A stretch of DNA of 6,925 nt from F23-D06 sp045600525 (GCA_045600525.1 JAZRYC010000038.1:1-6925); one strand, 5' to 3'; shown: positions 1 through 6,925, counted from the first letter of the stretch. A program made the numbers and translations. Notes: generated by a model from the letters alone, not told the origin.

Positions 1-360
1 CGTATGCAGAATCGTCAATTGCAATGTCACCACGCTGTCACAACCCGACGCGGCCTGCAGCGTGTGCGTCGGCGTGTTCGTGCTGGACGTGTATGTGTGG
101 CCGTCTATCCACACATATTCATCGCATTCCACCACACTGTCCACCGTGTGCAGCGACTCCTGTATCGTCAAATGAAGACGCACCACACTGTCGCAGCCAT
201 GCTCCGTCTGCAGCGTCACCATCGGCGTGTCCGTGCTGGACGTGTAGGTATGGCCGTCTATCCACACATATTCATCGCACTCATTTACCGTGTCCACCGT
301 CTGAACGGGTTCATATATCGTCAGGTGAAGAGCCACCACGCTATCGCAACCATGGATAGT
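1..360 (-). repeat. 600-nt-period direct repeat, distal copy (clipped by window edge)
   Basis: This block aligns without gaps to 601-960, with 17 mismatches in 360 bases by hand count (about 95% identity). Similarity falls off beyond position 360, in the middle of a repeat unit. The other end of the block is outside the window, so the full length is unknown. Confidence 0.93.
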
Positions 361-3300
361 ACGTAGTGTGTCTGTATATATTCCAGAACTCGTATACGTA
401 TCGCCATGCCAAGTATATAAAACGCAAGCCGTCGCAAAAGTATCTGTCTGCACGGGATCATGAATGGTCAGGTGCAGCGTCACCACACTGTCGCAGCCGA
501 CCGCATTGGTCAGCGTATCGTGATAGTCGCCCGTTCCTGTCAGCGTGCGGCCGTGCCATACATACTGCTCGCAGGCACTTTGGGTTTCCTCTCCATACGT
601 CGTAGGCAGAATCGTCAATTGCAATGTCACCACACTGTCACAGCCCGATGCAGCCTGCAGCGTCACTGTCGGCGTATTCGTGCTGGACGTGTATGTGTGG
701 CCGTCTATCCACACATATTCATCGCATTCCACCACACTGTCCACCGTGTGCAGCGACTCCTGTATCGTCAAATGAAGACGCACCACACTGTCGCAGCCGT
801 GCTCCGTCTGCAGCGTCACCGTCGGCGTGTCCGTGCTGGACGTGTAGGTATGGCCGTCTATCCACACATATTCATCGCACTCATTTACCGTGTCCACCGT
901 CTGAACGGGTTCGTATATCGTCAGGTGAAGTGCCACCACGCTATCACAACCATGGGTTGTCTGCATAGTATCGATGTAGATACCTGAAGCTGTCAGCAAA
1001 CGATCATTCCAGACATACGATTCGCATTCAGAAATATTGATATCTGTTCTGGGAAGTTGCGTAATTGTAAGATACAGGGTATCCACTTCCCAACAGCCAT
1101 TGGCATCCGTAAATCCATGTGTATAGGTTCCCGAAGTATCATGCCGCAGTCCGTCACCATCTGCCCATAAATAGGCCATACAACTCTGTGTGACATGTAT
1201 GGATTGATTTTGAGGCTGAAGAACCGTAACCGTCACGGAGTCAAAACCGGGGCACACTCCAGTCATGCTTTGCACATGATAGGTTGTTGTTGCGGCAGGA
1301 GAAACCAATATGGTATCCCCTACCCGATTACCTGGCATCCAAGTATACGTGCATTCTGAAACGGTTTCAATGGAAACATAATCAATAAAGGCCCTTTTCC
1401 CAGACGACTGCGTAGAGATTCTTATTTTGGAACGATTTGTTGCTGCATTAAAAGAGCACACATATTCATTGTATCCATCGGAGGAGACCGAAATCGTTTG
1501 GCTTTGTCCGCCATTCACCACTTCCACTTTCAGTTTCCCATTTGTATTATTAAACCAACCTTTGGCCGAAATACGCACTGTAAAAGGACGAGACAAATCC
1601 AATTCAACGGAGGTTATTGATCCCGTAGCACTACCTGTACCAACACGGGCCTTTCCACCTGCCTGAAAAACATTTGCCATCGTTGGAAAAGTTGAAGCTA
1701 TGGTAGAAGCTGTCGAGCTTGAACCATTTGCAGAAGCATCCGAGCCCTGCGACATAGAGCTAAAGTCTTCATAAAAGATACGTTCGCTAACATCCTGACA
1801 TCCGGAAGCCAAAAGCATCGTTGTATCTCCTTGGCAAAGAGTCAAGTTCTCCGCTGATATGACAGCTTGTCCGGAGAACACCTGAATCGTCGTCGTTGCG
1901 GGTTCCGAGCTTTCACCCTCAACAGTTTTCACGAGGCTGAAAGATGCGTCATTCAAATCCAAAGTGGCAGGACAAATAACGGGATTCGCATCAGAAGAAG
2001 TCCAACCATCAGGGCCGGTCCATAAGTAGGACGCTCCTACCTGCGGATTATTACAATACAGATGTATAGTATCCCCTTCGCAATAGGGGCCGTCATTGGA
2101 GACATCCGCCACGATACTGCAGTCTGTGGTTGCCGTAGAAGAGCTTGTTGCGTTAAATGTTATCGTTCCTGGCAATCTACTATAATTAGTAATCAGCAGC
2201 AGGTAATATTGACCTGGTTGCGCATTCTCAATGTGGCAATTTTCCGTCGGTGCAGCAGAAAAACTACAATCAACAAGATTGCCATAGGGATAATGTTCGT
2301 AAGAATATGTGTTGCTCTGATGCGAACTTGTATGTAAGGTATAAAGTCCGCAGCAGAGGTTCTCCACAAAATCCTGTTGCGAGGTAGCCGTAAATGGTCC
2401 CCAACAGGCAAAATCAACATCCAACATATCATTACCCGAGACAGCATGCTGCTCAATATGGATGACGATATCTCCCGCCTGATCAATTCTCATGTAGTAC
2501 CATGCCGGAGCCGGCATAGAGGAAAGACACCCAACAGATTCATCATGAAAAAATGGTTCAGCAGATCCTGTTGTACCAGATGCATACGTATAAATTCCTT
2601 CATCCGTGCAAAAAGGAGCAATTCCCTCAAACGCACAAGGGGAACCCGTGGCCGTACTTTGAGCGTTGAGACAATCGTACGAAGATGCTTCCACACATTG
2701 CACATGAAGAGCAAAGCCAGAATAAACACGTGATAAATCTGATTGAAAACGAAAAGTCAAATAGCCAGTCCTCGAAATAATTCGAGGACAAGTTCCAGAG
2801 CCTTCCAAGGTGGCTAACAACGCTCCCGAAGTTGAACTACCATCATAAATATATAGTTTATCAAAATATTCTTCCGTATCGTAAGTACCCTCCATAATGC
2901 CCAAAGTCATATTGGGGTCATTGGAGTGCACAACCAACGTGCCACTGGAATTATCTGAGTAGTCTCCATTTTGACCACCGCTATCATATATCCAGGCATC
3001 GCAGGTAGTCAGGGTTGCAGATCCAGATGATGGAACCACGTTGGATGAGGTTGTCGAAGGCGCTTCATTCGTACATTGCACATGAATGGCAAAGCCGTCA
3101 TAATTGCATAAAGAGCCATCCGAATGAAAATGAAAAGTAAAATAACCAGTGGTGGATAGCAAACTGGGCACGGTACCATTACCAGCCAGTGTGGCCACCA
3201 AATTGCCCGCTGTGGAATTACCGTCATAAATATATAGTTTGTCACAACAGGACTCCGTATTATACGTTCCACCAACAATACTCAACGTCATATTGGGGTC

Positions 3301-3498
3301 ATTGGAGTGCACGACCAAAGTGCCATTGGAATTATTTGAGTAGTCTCCATTTTGGCCACCGCTATCGTATATCCAGGCATCACAGGTAGTGAGCGTTTGG
3401 GTTCCGGACACAGGTAGGTTATAGGATGTTTGCGCACATAAGACACCCATTCCCCATAGGAGAAAAATCATCAGACCGATCCATCTTAAAACGCGCAT
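1..3498 (-). CDS. Large secreted multidomain surface protein, adhesin-like, C-terminus beyond window
   Basis: The reading frame is open from the ATG at 3498 to base 1, giving 1166 residues with no stop. Residues 1-22 are a signal peptide (basic MRVLR, hydrophobic core, end LCA|Q). Two CUB-like domains run from C39 to C142 and from C166 to C268, each with CDAWIYDSGG, DKLYIYDG and a final HVQC. Residues about 276-455 form a cysteine-rich beta domain with WYYM (333-336) and DVDFACWGPF (360-369), a pattern I associate with Bacteroidota surface proteins. An Ig/PKD-like domain follows (about 465-545, GPYCEGDT, YLWTGPDGW). A second one starts at LCQGDT (554-559) and resumes at CTYTW (716-720), with a jelly-roll-like segment between. 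From residue 771 on there are repeats of about 50 residues ending GCDSVVxLHLTI. The protein is probably exported and surface-displayed or adhesive. A type IX secretion C-terminal domain would fit but lies outside the window, so this is inference. The gene starts 31 bases after the upstream dehydrogenase and has no clear ribosome binding site. Confidence 0.9.
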   Translation of the reverse strand, partial: MRVLRWIGLMIFLLWGMGVLCAQTSYNLPVSGTQTLTTCDAWIYDSGGQNGDYSNNSNGTLVVHSNDPNMTLSIVGGTYNTESCCDKLYIYDGNSTAGNLVATLAGNGTVPSLLSTTGYFTFHFHSDGSLCNYDGFAIHVQCTNEAPSTTSSNVVPSSGSATLTTCDAWIYDSGGQNGDYSDNSSGTLVVHSNDPNMTLGIMEGTYDTEEYFDKLYIYDGSSTSGALLATLEGSGTCPRIISRTGYLTFRFQSDLSRVYSGFALHVQCVEASSYDCLNAQSTATGSPCAFEGIAPFCTDEGIYTYASGTTGSAEPFFHDESVGCLSSMPAPAWYYMRIDQAGDIVIHIEQHAVSGNDMLDVDFACWGPFTATSQQDFVENLCCGLYTLHTSSHQSNTYSYEHYPYGNLVDCSFSAAPTENCHIENAQPGQYYLLLITNYSRLPGTITFNATSSSTATTDCSIVADVSNDGPYCEGDTIHLYCNNPQVGASYLWTGPDGWTSSDANPVICPATLDLNDASFSLVKTVEGESSEPATTTIQVFSGQAVISAENLTLCQGDTTMLLASGCQDVSERIFYEDFSSMSQGSDASANGSSSTASTIASTFPTMANVFQAGGKARVGTGSATGSITSVELDLSRPFTVRISAKGWFNNTNGKLKVEVVNGGQSQTISVSSDGYNEYVCSFNAATNRSKIRISTQSSGKRAFIDYVSIETVSECTYTWMPGNRVGDTILVSPAATTTYHVQSMTGVCPGFDSVTVTVLQPQNQSIHVTQSCMAYLWADGDGLRHDTSGTYTHGFTDANGCWEVDTLYLTITQLPRTDINISECESYVWNDRLLTASGIYIDTMQTTHGCDSVVALHLTIYEPVQTVDTVNECDEYVWIDGHTYTSSTDTPTVTLQTEHGCDSVVRLHLTIQESLHTVDSVVECDEYVWIDGHTYTSSTNTPTVTLQAASGCDSVVTLQLTILPTTYGEETQSACEQYVWHGRTLTGTGDYHDTLTNAVGCDSVVTLHLTIHDPVQTDTFATACVLYTWHGDTYTSSGIYTDTLRTIHGCDSVVALHLTIYEPVQTVDTVNECDEYVWIDGHTYTSSTDTPMVTLQTEHGCDSVVRLHLTIQESLHTVDSVVECDEYVWIDGHTYTSSTNTPTHTLQAASGCDSVVTLQLTILHT
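601..960 (-). repeat. 600-nt-period direct repeat, proximal copy
   Basis: This is the partner of 1-360 at an offset of exactly 600 bases, or four protein repeat units. The runs 121-180 / 721-780 and 241-300 / 841-900 are identical. A shorter element that includes ggccgtctatccacacat appears four times in all (near 100, 250, 700 and 850), because neighbouring units also share it. Confidence 0.93.
2768..2789. repeat. Perfect 9-bp inverted repeat with 4-nt loop inside the surface-protein CDS
   Basis: GTCCTCGAA (2768-2776), loop ATAA (2777-2780) and TTCGAGGAC (2781-2789) form a perfect stem. On the coding strand it falls in the second CUB-like domain, at residues reading CPRIISRT. The matching place in the first CUB domain (VPSLLSTT) has no such palindrome. 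There is no U-tract after it in the direction of transcription, so it is not a standard terminator. It may be chance or an mRNA structure. Confidence 0.75.
2906..3017 (-). repeat. Direct repeat encoding N-terminal half of second CUB-like domain
   Basis: This aligns without gaps to 3287-3398 at an offset of 381 bases (127 codons), with about 9 mismatches in 112 bases by hand count. It encodes TLTTCDAWIYDSGG through HSNDPNMT, the first strands of the CUB-like domain. It indicates internal duplication of the domain, with the second half diverged much further. Confidence 0.88.
3287..3398 (-). repeat. Direct repeat encoding N-terminal half of first CUB-like domain
   Basis: This is the partner of 2906-3017. 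The shared stretch ends abruptly just after the MTL codons. Beyond it the two CUB-like domains share DKLYIYDG and the GYxTFxF strand but have different cysteines. Confidence 0.88.
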
Positions 3499-3529
3499 CG
3501 TTCAAGCAACAGACTAATTCCGAGCCAGA

Positions 3530-4285
3530 TTATTTTTCTCGTTCAATCACCCCGTTAAACTGGGCAGTAGGAGTCATAATCACCTCATTCAGGCAGACAT
3601 GTTCCGGACGGATCAGAACAAATTCAACCACATCGGCAATATCCTGAGCCACCAAAGGATCATATCCTTGGTAAACCTTATCAGCCTTTTCCTTATCGCC
3701 ATGGAATCGTACTACGGAAAAATTCGTTTCACATGCGCCTGGGGAAATCTGAGTCACCTTAATACCATACTTCAGAAAATCCGCACGCATACCTTTAGTC
3801 AAGGCATTCACAGCATGTTTAGTGGCGCAATACACATTGCCGCCATAGTAAATCTCATGAGAGGCTGTAGAGCCAAGATTGACAATATGTCCGTGTTTCT
3901 TCGCCACCATTCTGGGAGAGATCAATCGAGTCACATAGAGAAGTCCTTTGATGTTTGTATCAATCATCCGTTCCCAATCCTCGATGGCCCCTTCATGCAC
4001 GGGATTGAGTTCTACGGCCAGCCCGGCATTGTTCACCAGCACATCAATATCTCCGAATTCTTCTGGAATGGAATCTACCGCCTTCACACAGGCATCATAG
4101 TCTCGTACGTCAAACACCAAAGGCAAAACCTTTGTTTGCGTACTCGCCTCAATTTCGTCAGCTACCTGGAGAAGCAGGTCTGCGCGACGACCGGTAATAA
4201 TCATTTTAACATTATGTTTTGCCAATGTACGGGCAATTGCCGCACCAAACCCACTGGTGGCGCCAGTAATCATTACTGTATTCAT
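3530..4285 (-). CDS. ydfG: NADP-dependent short-chain dehydrogenase, YdfG-like (3-hydroxy acid dehydrogenase type)
   Basis: This is a cytoplasmic classical SDR of 251 residues. The Rossmann cofactor motif TGATSGFG is at 7-14, TGRR at 31-34 (the basic pair favours NADP), NNAG at 85-88, and the catalytic set is N111, S139, Y152 and K156 (YxxxK). The segments EDWERMIDTN, GHIVNLGSTAS, YGGNVYCATK and VRFHGDKEKADKVYQ closely follow E. coli YdfG as I remember it. YdfG oxidises L-allo-threonine, serine and 3-hydroxy acids and reduces malonic semialdehyde; the exact substrate here is inferred from that likeness. I chose the ATG at 4285 because MNTVMITGATSG gives the usual short N-terminus. An in-frame ATG at 4300 would add MISSA and cannot be excluded. 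The gene lies 31 bases before the large surface protein on the same strand, so the two may share a transcript. Confidence 0.93.
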   Translation of the reverse strand: MNTVMITGATSGFGAAIARTLAKHNVKMIITGRRADLLLQVADEIEASTQTKVLPLVFDVRDYDACVKAVDSIPEEFGDIDVLVNNAGLAVELNPVHEGAIEDWERMIDTNIKGLLYVTRLISPRMVAKKHGHIVNLGSTASHEIYYGGNVYCATKHAVNALTKGMRADFLKYGIKVTQISPGACETNFSVVRFHGDKEKADKVYQGYDPLVAQDIADVVEFVLIRPEHVCLNEVIMTPTAQFNGVIEREK

Positions 4286-4352
4286 AGCACTTGAAATCAT
4301 TTAGTTAAACTTATACTCAAAGGCATTTTGACAATCAAGACAAAATAGCGGG

Positions 4353-4383
4353 CAAAATTATTAAAAAATAATGGGATTTTCAA
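4353..4383 (-). promoter_or_regulatory. Probable Bacteroidota-type promoter for the leftward SDR gene
   Basis: On the minus strand TAATTTTG (4360 to 4353) matches the -7 consensus TAnnTTTG. GTTG (4384 to 4381) lies 20 bases upstream as a 3-of-4 match to the -33 TTTG element. This predicts a leader of roughly 60 bases before the start at 4285. The region is AT-rich, so a chance match is possible. Confidence 0.5.
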
Positions 4384-4461
4384 CCTTTTACTGTCCAAAT
4401 AAATTGTCCTTACAAGTAAAAATATTGCCTAAAATTCGCCAGCAGGGTAACATATTTTTTA

Positions 4462-4469
4462 TATCTTTG
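4462..4469 (+). promoter_or_regulatory. Probable Bacteroidota -7 promoter element for the OPT transporter gene
   Basis: TATCTTTG is an exact match to TAnnTTTG, 41 bases before the chosen ATG at 4511. No convincing TTTG -33 element stands at the usual distance. Transcription would start near 4476, which argues against the in-frame TTG at 4478 as the translation start. The rest of 4286-4510 is AT-rich with no other feature I can support. Confidence 0.6.
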
Positions 4470-4510
4470 TCGGCTTTTTGCATACTTACGCTAAATATTT
4501 AACAATCAAT

Positions 4511-6523
4511 ATGGAAGATTTACAGAAAGAGGGCATTGAGGCCCCAGAAGAGATCAAGCTCGCCGAGAACGCCTATCGTGAATTAGGTAAAGACGAACAT
4601 TACAAGCCCATTTTACTGGGAGAGAAAAAATACCCTGAGCTCAACGCATGGACCATCACCTGGGGTATCATTATGGCCATTATCTTTTCGGCTGCAACAG
4701 CCTATTCGGGACTTCGTTTCGGGCAGGTTTTCGAGGCTGCCATCCCTATTGCCATTATTGCCGTAGGCATTTCCACCTTAGCCAAGCGAAAGAGCCCGCT
4801 TTCCGAGAATGTCATCATTCAATCCATCGGTGCCAGTTCCGGCGTCATTGTGGCCGGTGCCATTTTCACACTGCCCGCCATCTACATCATCAAGGAAACC
4901 AACCCGGCCGTTGGTGCTGACATTCAGGTCAATTTCTGGCAGATGTTCCTTGCCTCCCTATTCGGAGGATTCTTAGGCATCCTGTTTCTTATTCCATTCC
5001 GGAAATACTTTGTTTCCGAAATGCACGGCAAGTACCCATTTCCTGAAGCCACCGCCACCACAGAGATCATCGTATCCGGCGCAAAAGGTGGGAATCAGGC
5101 AAAGCTTCTGCTCATCAGTGGATTGATCGGCGGTCTCTACGACTTCCTTATGACGACCTTCCATTTTTGGGCCGACACCATATCCACGCGTATGAGTGTA
5201 TGGGGAGAGCAGTTGGCCATGAACCACAAATTCGTATTCAAGATGAGTGCCGAATCCATTCTTCTGGGTACGGGATACCTCATCGGACTTAAATACGCCG
5301 CCATCATCTGCGCCGGATCAGCACTTTCCTGGTGGGTCATCGTTCCCCTTCTCGGGCAATATGGTTCGGCTGACATCGCCGGCACCATGACGGCCATGAG
5401 CACCTTGGATCCAGACTTCATATTCTCCAACTATGTAAGATACATCGGTATTGGCGGCATCGCCATGGCCGGCATCCTCGGCGTCATCAAATCCGCTGGC
5501 GTCATCAAGAAATCACTGGGCGTGGCTTTCAAAGCTGGCAAGCAAACGGGTACTGAAAATTCTGTTTTGCGCACACAACGCGACATTTCCATGAAGATCA
5601 TCCTCTTCGGCTTCATCGCCGTCATTGCACTGATGGCCGTATTCTTCATTTTCGGAGGAATGCAGATGAGTGCTTTGCAGGTGATTGTGGGCATTTTGGT
5701 CATCTTCCTGTTTGCCTTCCTGTTCACCACAGTGGCTGCCACGGCTATCGCCACCGTGGGCACAAACCCCGTTTCCGGTATGACCATGATGACTTTGATC
5801 CTATCCTCCTTCATTCTTTCCGCCGTAGGACTCAAAGGTGGTTCCGGCATCGTCATCGCCCTCGTCGTCGGTGGCATTGTTTGTTCGGCACTTTCTATGG
5901 CGGGAGGTTTCATCACCGACCTTAAAATCGGTTACTGGATCGGGACTTCCCCCTTCAAGCAGGAAGCTTTCAAATTCGTAGGAACCTTGGTTTCTGCACT
6001 AACGGTAGGTGCCGTCATTATGTTGCTCTCCAACACGTACGGATATACCGGTGAAGACGCCTTGGTTGCCCCACAGGCAAATGCCATGGCCGCTATCATT
6101 GAGCCCCTTATGTTTGGTGGACAAACTCCTTGGCTACTTTATATCATTGGAGCCATTTTGGCCATCCTATTAGATGTGCTCGGCGTTCCCGCTCTCGCGT
6201 TCTCTTTAGGTATGTTCATCCCTCTGCAACTCAACCTGCCACTTTTGGTCGGCGGTTTCTTAGCATGGTTTATCAAAACAAGAAGCAAAGACGAAGCCCT
6301 CAACAAACTTCGTGGTGAAAAGGGCACCCTGTTGGCTTCCGGTCTGCTGGCCGGTGGTGCTATCATGGGCGTCATCAGCGCCATCCTCAAATACTGCGGA
6401 GTAGAACTATCCACTACCGCCGCATACCAGTCCTCACCATTCTTCGGCATATTCGCCATCGTTATGTTTGTCGGATTATGCATATATCTCGTTCTTCATT
6501 CGCTCAACGTTAAAAAGAATTAA
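4511..6523 (+). CDS. OPT-family oligopeptide transporter
   Basis: This is a polytopic inner-membrane protein of 670 residues, a normal length for bacterial OPT proteins. OPT carriers import oligopeptides, or in related branches metal chelates, by secondary transport. A soluble N-terminus (about 1-45) precedes many hydrophobic segments, for example at about 47-66, 76-91, 106-127, 144-163, 197-217, 312-326, 362-381, 388-415, 426-440, 444-466, 486-506, 541-558, 575-588, 607-627 and 643-664. Family signatures are GKYPFPEATATTEI (173-186), GTNPVSGMT (417-425), KIGYWIGTSPFKQ (472-484), FSLGMFIPL (564-572) and RGEKGTLLASGLLAGGA (601-617). The ATG at 4511 is preferred because the longer TTG-started form would begin almost at the predicted transcription start. 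No Shine-Dalgarno is visible. The kinase gene follows 32 bases downstream, suggesting one transcript. The substrate cannot be read from sequence alone; peptide is the default family assignment. Confidence 0.95.
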   Translation: MEDLQKEGIEAPEEIKLAENAYRELGKDEHYKPILLGEKKYPELNAWTITWGIIMAIIFSAATAYSGLRFGQVFEAAIPIAIIAVGISTLAKRKSPLSENVIIQSIGASSGVIVAGAIFTLPAIYIIKETNPAVGADIQVNFWQMFLASLFGGFLGILFLIPFRKYFVSEMHGKYPFPEATATTEIIVSGAKGGNQAKLLLISGLIGGLYDFLMTTFHFWADTISTRMSVWGEQLAMNHKFVFKMSAESILLGTGYLIGLKYAAIICAGSALSWWVIVPLLGQYGSADIAGTMTAMSTLDPDFIFSNYVRYIGIGGIAMAGILGVIKSAGVIKKSLGVAFKAGKQTGTENSVLRTQRDISMKIILFGFIAVIALMAVFFIFGGMQMSALQVIVGILVIFLFAFLFTTVAATAIATVGTNPVSGMTMMTLILSSFILSAVGLKGGSGIVIALVVGGIVCSALSMAGGFITDLKIGYWIGTSPFKQEAFKFVGTLVSALTVGAVIMLLSNTYGYTGEDALVAPQANAMAAIIEPLMFGGQTPWLLYIIGAILAILLDVLGVPALAFSLGMFIPLQLNLPLLVGGFLAWFIKTRSKDEALNKLRGEKGTLLASGLLAGGAIMGVISAILKYCGVELSTTAAYQSSPFFGIFAIVMFVGLCIYLVLHSLNVKKN

Positions 6524-6555
6524 TCCAGCATTCACAAATATAAAATCATACTATT

Positions 6556-6925
6556 ATGCATATAGCAGTCGCAGGCAATATTGGTTCCGGAAAAACGACT
6601 CTTACCGGAATGTTAGCTAAACACTATGGGTGGGAACCGCTTTACGAAAGTGTGGAAAACAACCCCTATTTGGCCAGTTTCTATCAGGACATGCAGCGAT
6701 GGTCCTTCAACATCCAAATCTATTTTCTCAACAGTCGTTTCCGTCAGGTCATCGACATCCGCAAACGCAAAAAAGATATCATCCAAGATCGCACCATCTA
6801 CGAAGACGCTTATATTTTCGCACCCAACCTTCATGAAATGGACCTCATGGCCACACGCGACTTTGAAAATTACACATCTCTGTTCGAGTTAATGACGCAG
6901 TTTTTACAGGCTCCCGACCTGCTCA
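6556..6925 (+). CDS. Deoxynucleoside kinase, N-terminal part, cut by window end
   Basis: Only 123 codons are visible, roughly the first 60% of a family member. The enzyme transfers the gamma-phosphate of ATP to the 5' hydroxyl of a deoxynucleoside, the first step of deoxynucleotide salvage in the cytoplasm. The P-loop GNIGSGKTT is at 7-15. E31 in YESV matches the catalytic acid of the EPV motif in animal deoxycytidine kinase. Q54 in FNIQIYFL matches the base-recognising Gln. D78-R79 in QDRTIYED is the bacterial form of the ERS motif. NNPYL (35-39) is also typical of the bacterial dGK/dAK group. Whether it prefers dA, dG or dC is not decidable here. The ATG at 6556 gives the standard start a few residues before the P-loop; no Shine-Dalgarno is seen. 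It follows the OPT gene by 32 bases on the same strand, with no terminator-like hairpin between, so co-transcription is likely. Confidence 0.92.
   Translation, partial: MHIAVAGNIGSGKTTLTGMLAKHYGWEPLYESVENNPYLASFYQDMQRWSFNIQIYFLNSRFRQVIDIRKRKKDIIQDRTIYEDAYIFAPNLHEMDLMATRDFENYTSLFELMTQFLQAPDLL

Larger units (their letters stand above)
1..1188 (-). repeat. Array of ~50-residue Cys-containing repeats in the surface protein
   Basis: Reading leftward, repeat units begin at about 1188 (degenerate), 1032, 885, 732, 579, 432, 285 and 132. Their lengths are 52, 49, 51, 51, 49, 49 and 51 residues, and the last unit is cut by the window edge. A typical unit has an early Cys (NECDEYVW or ACVLYTWHG), a G-x-TYTSS turn, then GCDSVVxLHLTI and a linker such as YEPVQTVDTV. 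The degenerate first unit keeps SCMAYLW and NGCWEVDTLYLTI. The two Cys per unit and the alternating hydrophobic pattern suggest small disulfide-stapled beta modules forming a stalk; the fold is inferred. Confidence 0.9.

Noticed and set aside
4..987. Several plus-strand open frames rich in His, Arg, Cys and Pro (for example 4-366, 460-987, 624-968)
   Set aside because: They are antisense shadows of the repeat array. They recur at the 600-nt period and have low-complexity composition, while the minus-strand frame encodes recognisable modules through the whole region.
1..1032. Regular repetition resembling a CRISPR array
   Set aside because: The period is about 150 nt, the units are translated in one frame with a conserved protein motif, and there are no unique spacers of constant size or cas genes.
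3433..3498. Lipoprotein signal (Cys at residue 21 of the surface protein)
   Set aside because: The residue before Cys is Leu, preceded by Gly-Val, which does not fit a lipobox. Cleavage after Ala22 in LCA|Q by signal peptidase I is more likely.
3599..4294. A 231-codon plus-strand open frame
   Set aside because: It lies opposite the SDR gene, whose cofactor and catalytic motifs are all present on the minus strand. The plus-strand translation resembles no family I know.
4478..4510. TTG at 4478 as start of the OPT transporter
   Set aside because: It would sit at about the predicted transcription start after the -7 element at 4462-4469. The ATG at 4511 gives a plausible soluble N-terminus.
6524..6555. 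Possible terminator between the transporter and kinase genes
   Set aside because: The 32 bases are AT-rich but contain no stem-loop followed by a T-tract.

Overview
The window looks like chromosomal DNA from a member of the Bacteroidales (Bacteroidota). Three things point there. The start codons lack a clear Shine-Dalgarno sequence. The divergent intergenic region carries matches to the Bacteroidota -7 promoter element TAnnTTTG on both strands. The large secreted protein has an architecture typical of surface proteins in this phylum. I cannot fix the genus.

Layout. Positions 1-4285 are read leftward and hold two genes. A short-chain dehydrogenase of the YdfG type (4285 to 3530) comes first. 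After 31 bases follows a very large secreted protein that starts at 3498 and is still open at base 1, so at least 1166 residues are visible and its C-terminus lies outside the window. Its order is: signal peptide, two CUB-like domains, a beta-rich domain, an Ig/PKD-like domain, a second Ig/PKD-like domain apparently split by an inserted jelly-roll-like domain, and an array of roughly 50-residue cysteine-containing repeats. The array has a second-order period of exactly 600 nt (four units). Positions 4511-6925 are read rightward: an OPT-family oligopeptide transporter (670 residues), then after 32 bases the first 123 codons of a deoxynucleoside kinase. The two directions diverge from a 225-base AT-rich intergenic region (4286-4510) that holds the probable promoters for both.

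How the genes relate. The rightward pair looks like a housekeeping or salvage transcription unit: peptide uptake in the inner membrane and deoxynucleoside phosphorylation in the cytoplasm. The leftward pair joins a cytoplasmic NADP-type oxidoreductase to an exported adhesin-like protein, with no obvious functional link. I see no RNA gene, CRISPR array, transposase, phage gene or recognisable defence or biosynthetic system. The points most worth a second look are the higher-order repeat in the surface protein, its nested domain, its diverged CUB pair and a perfect hairpin inside its coding sequence.
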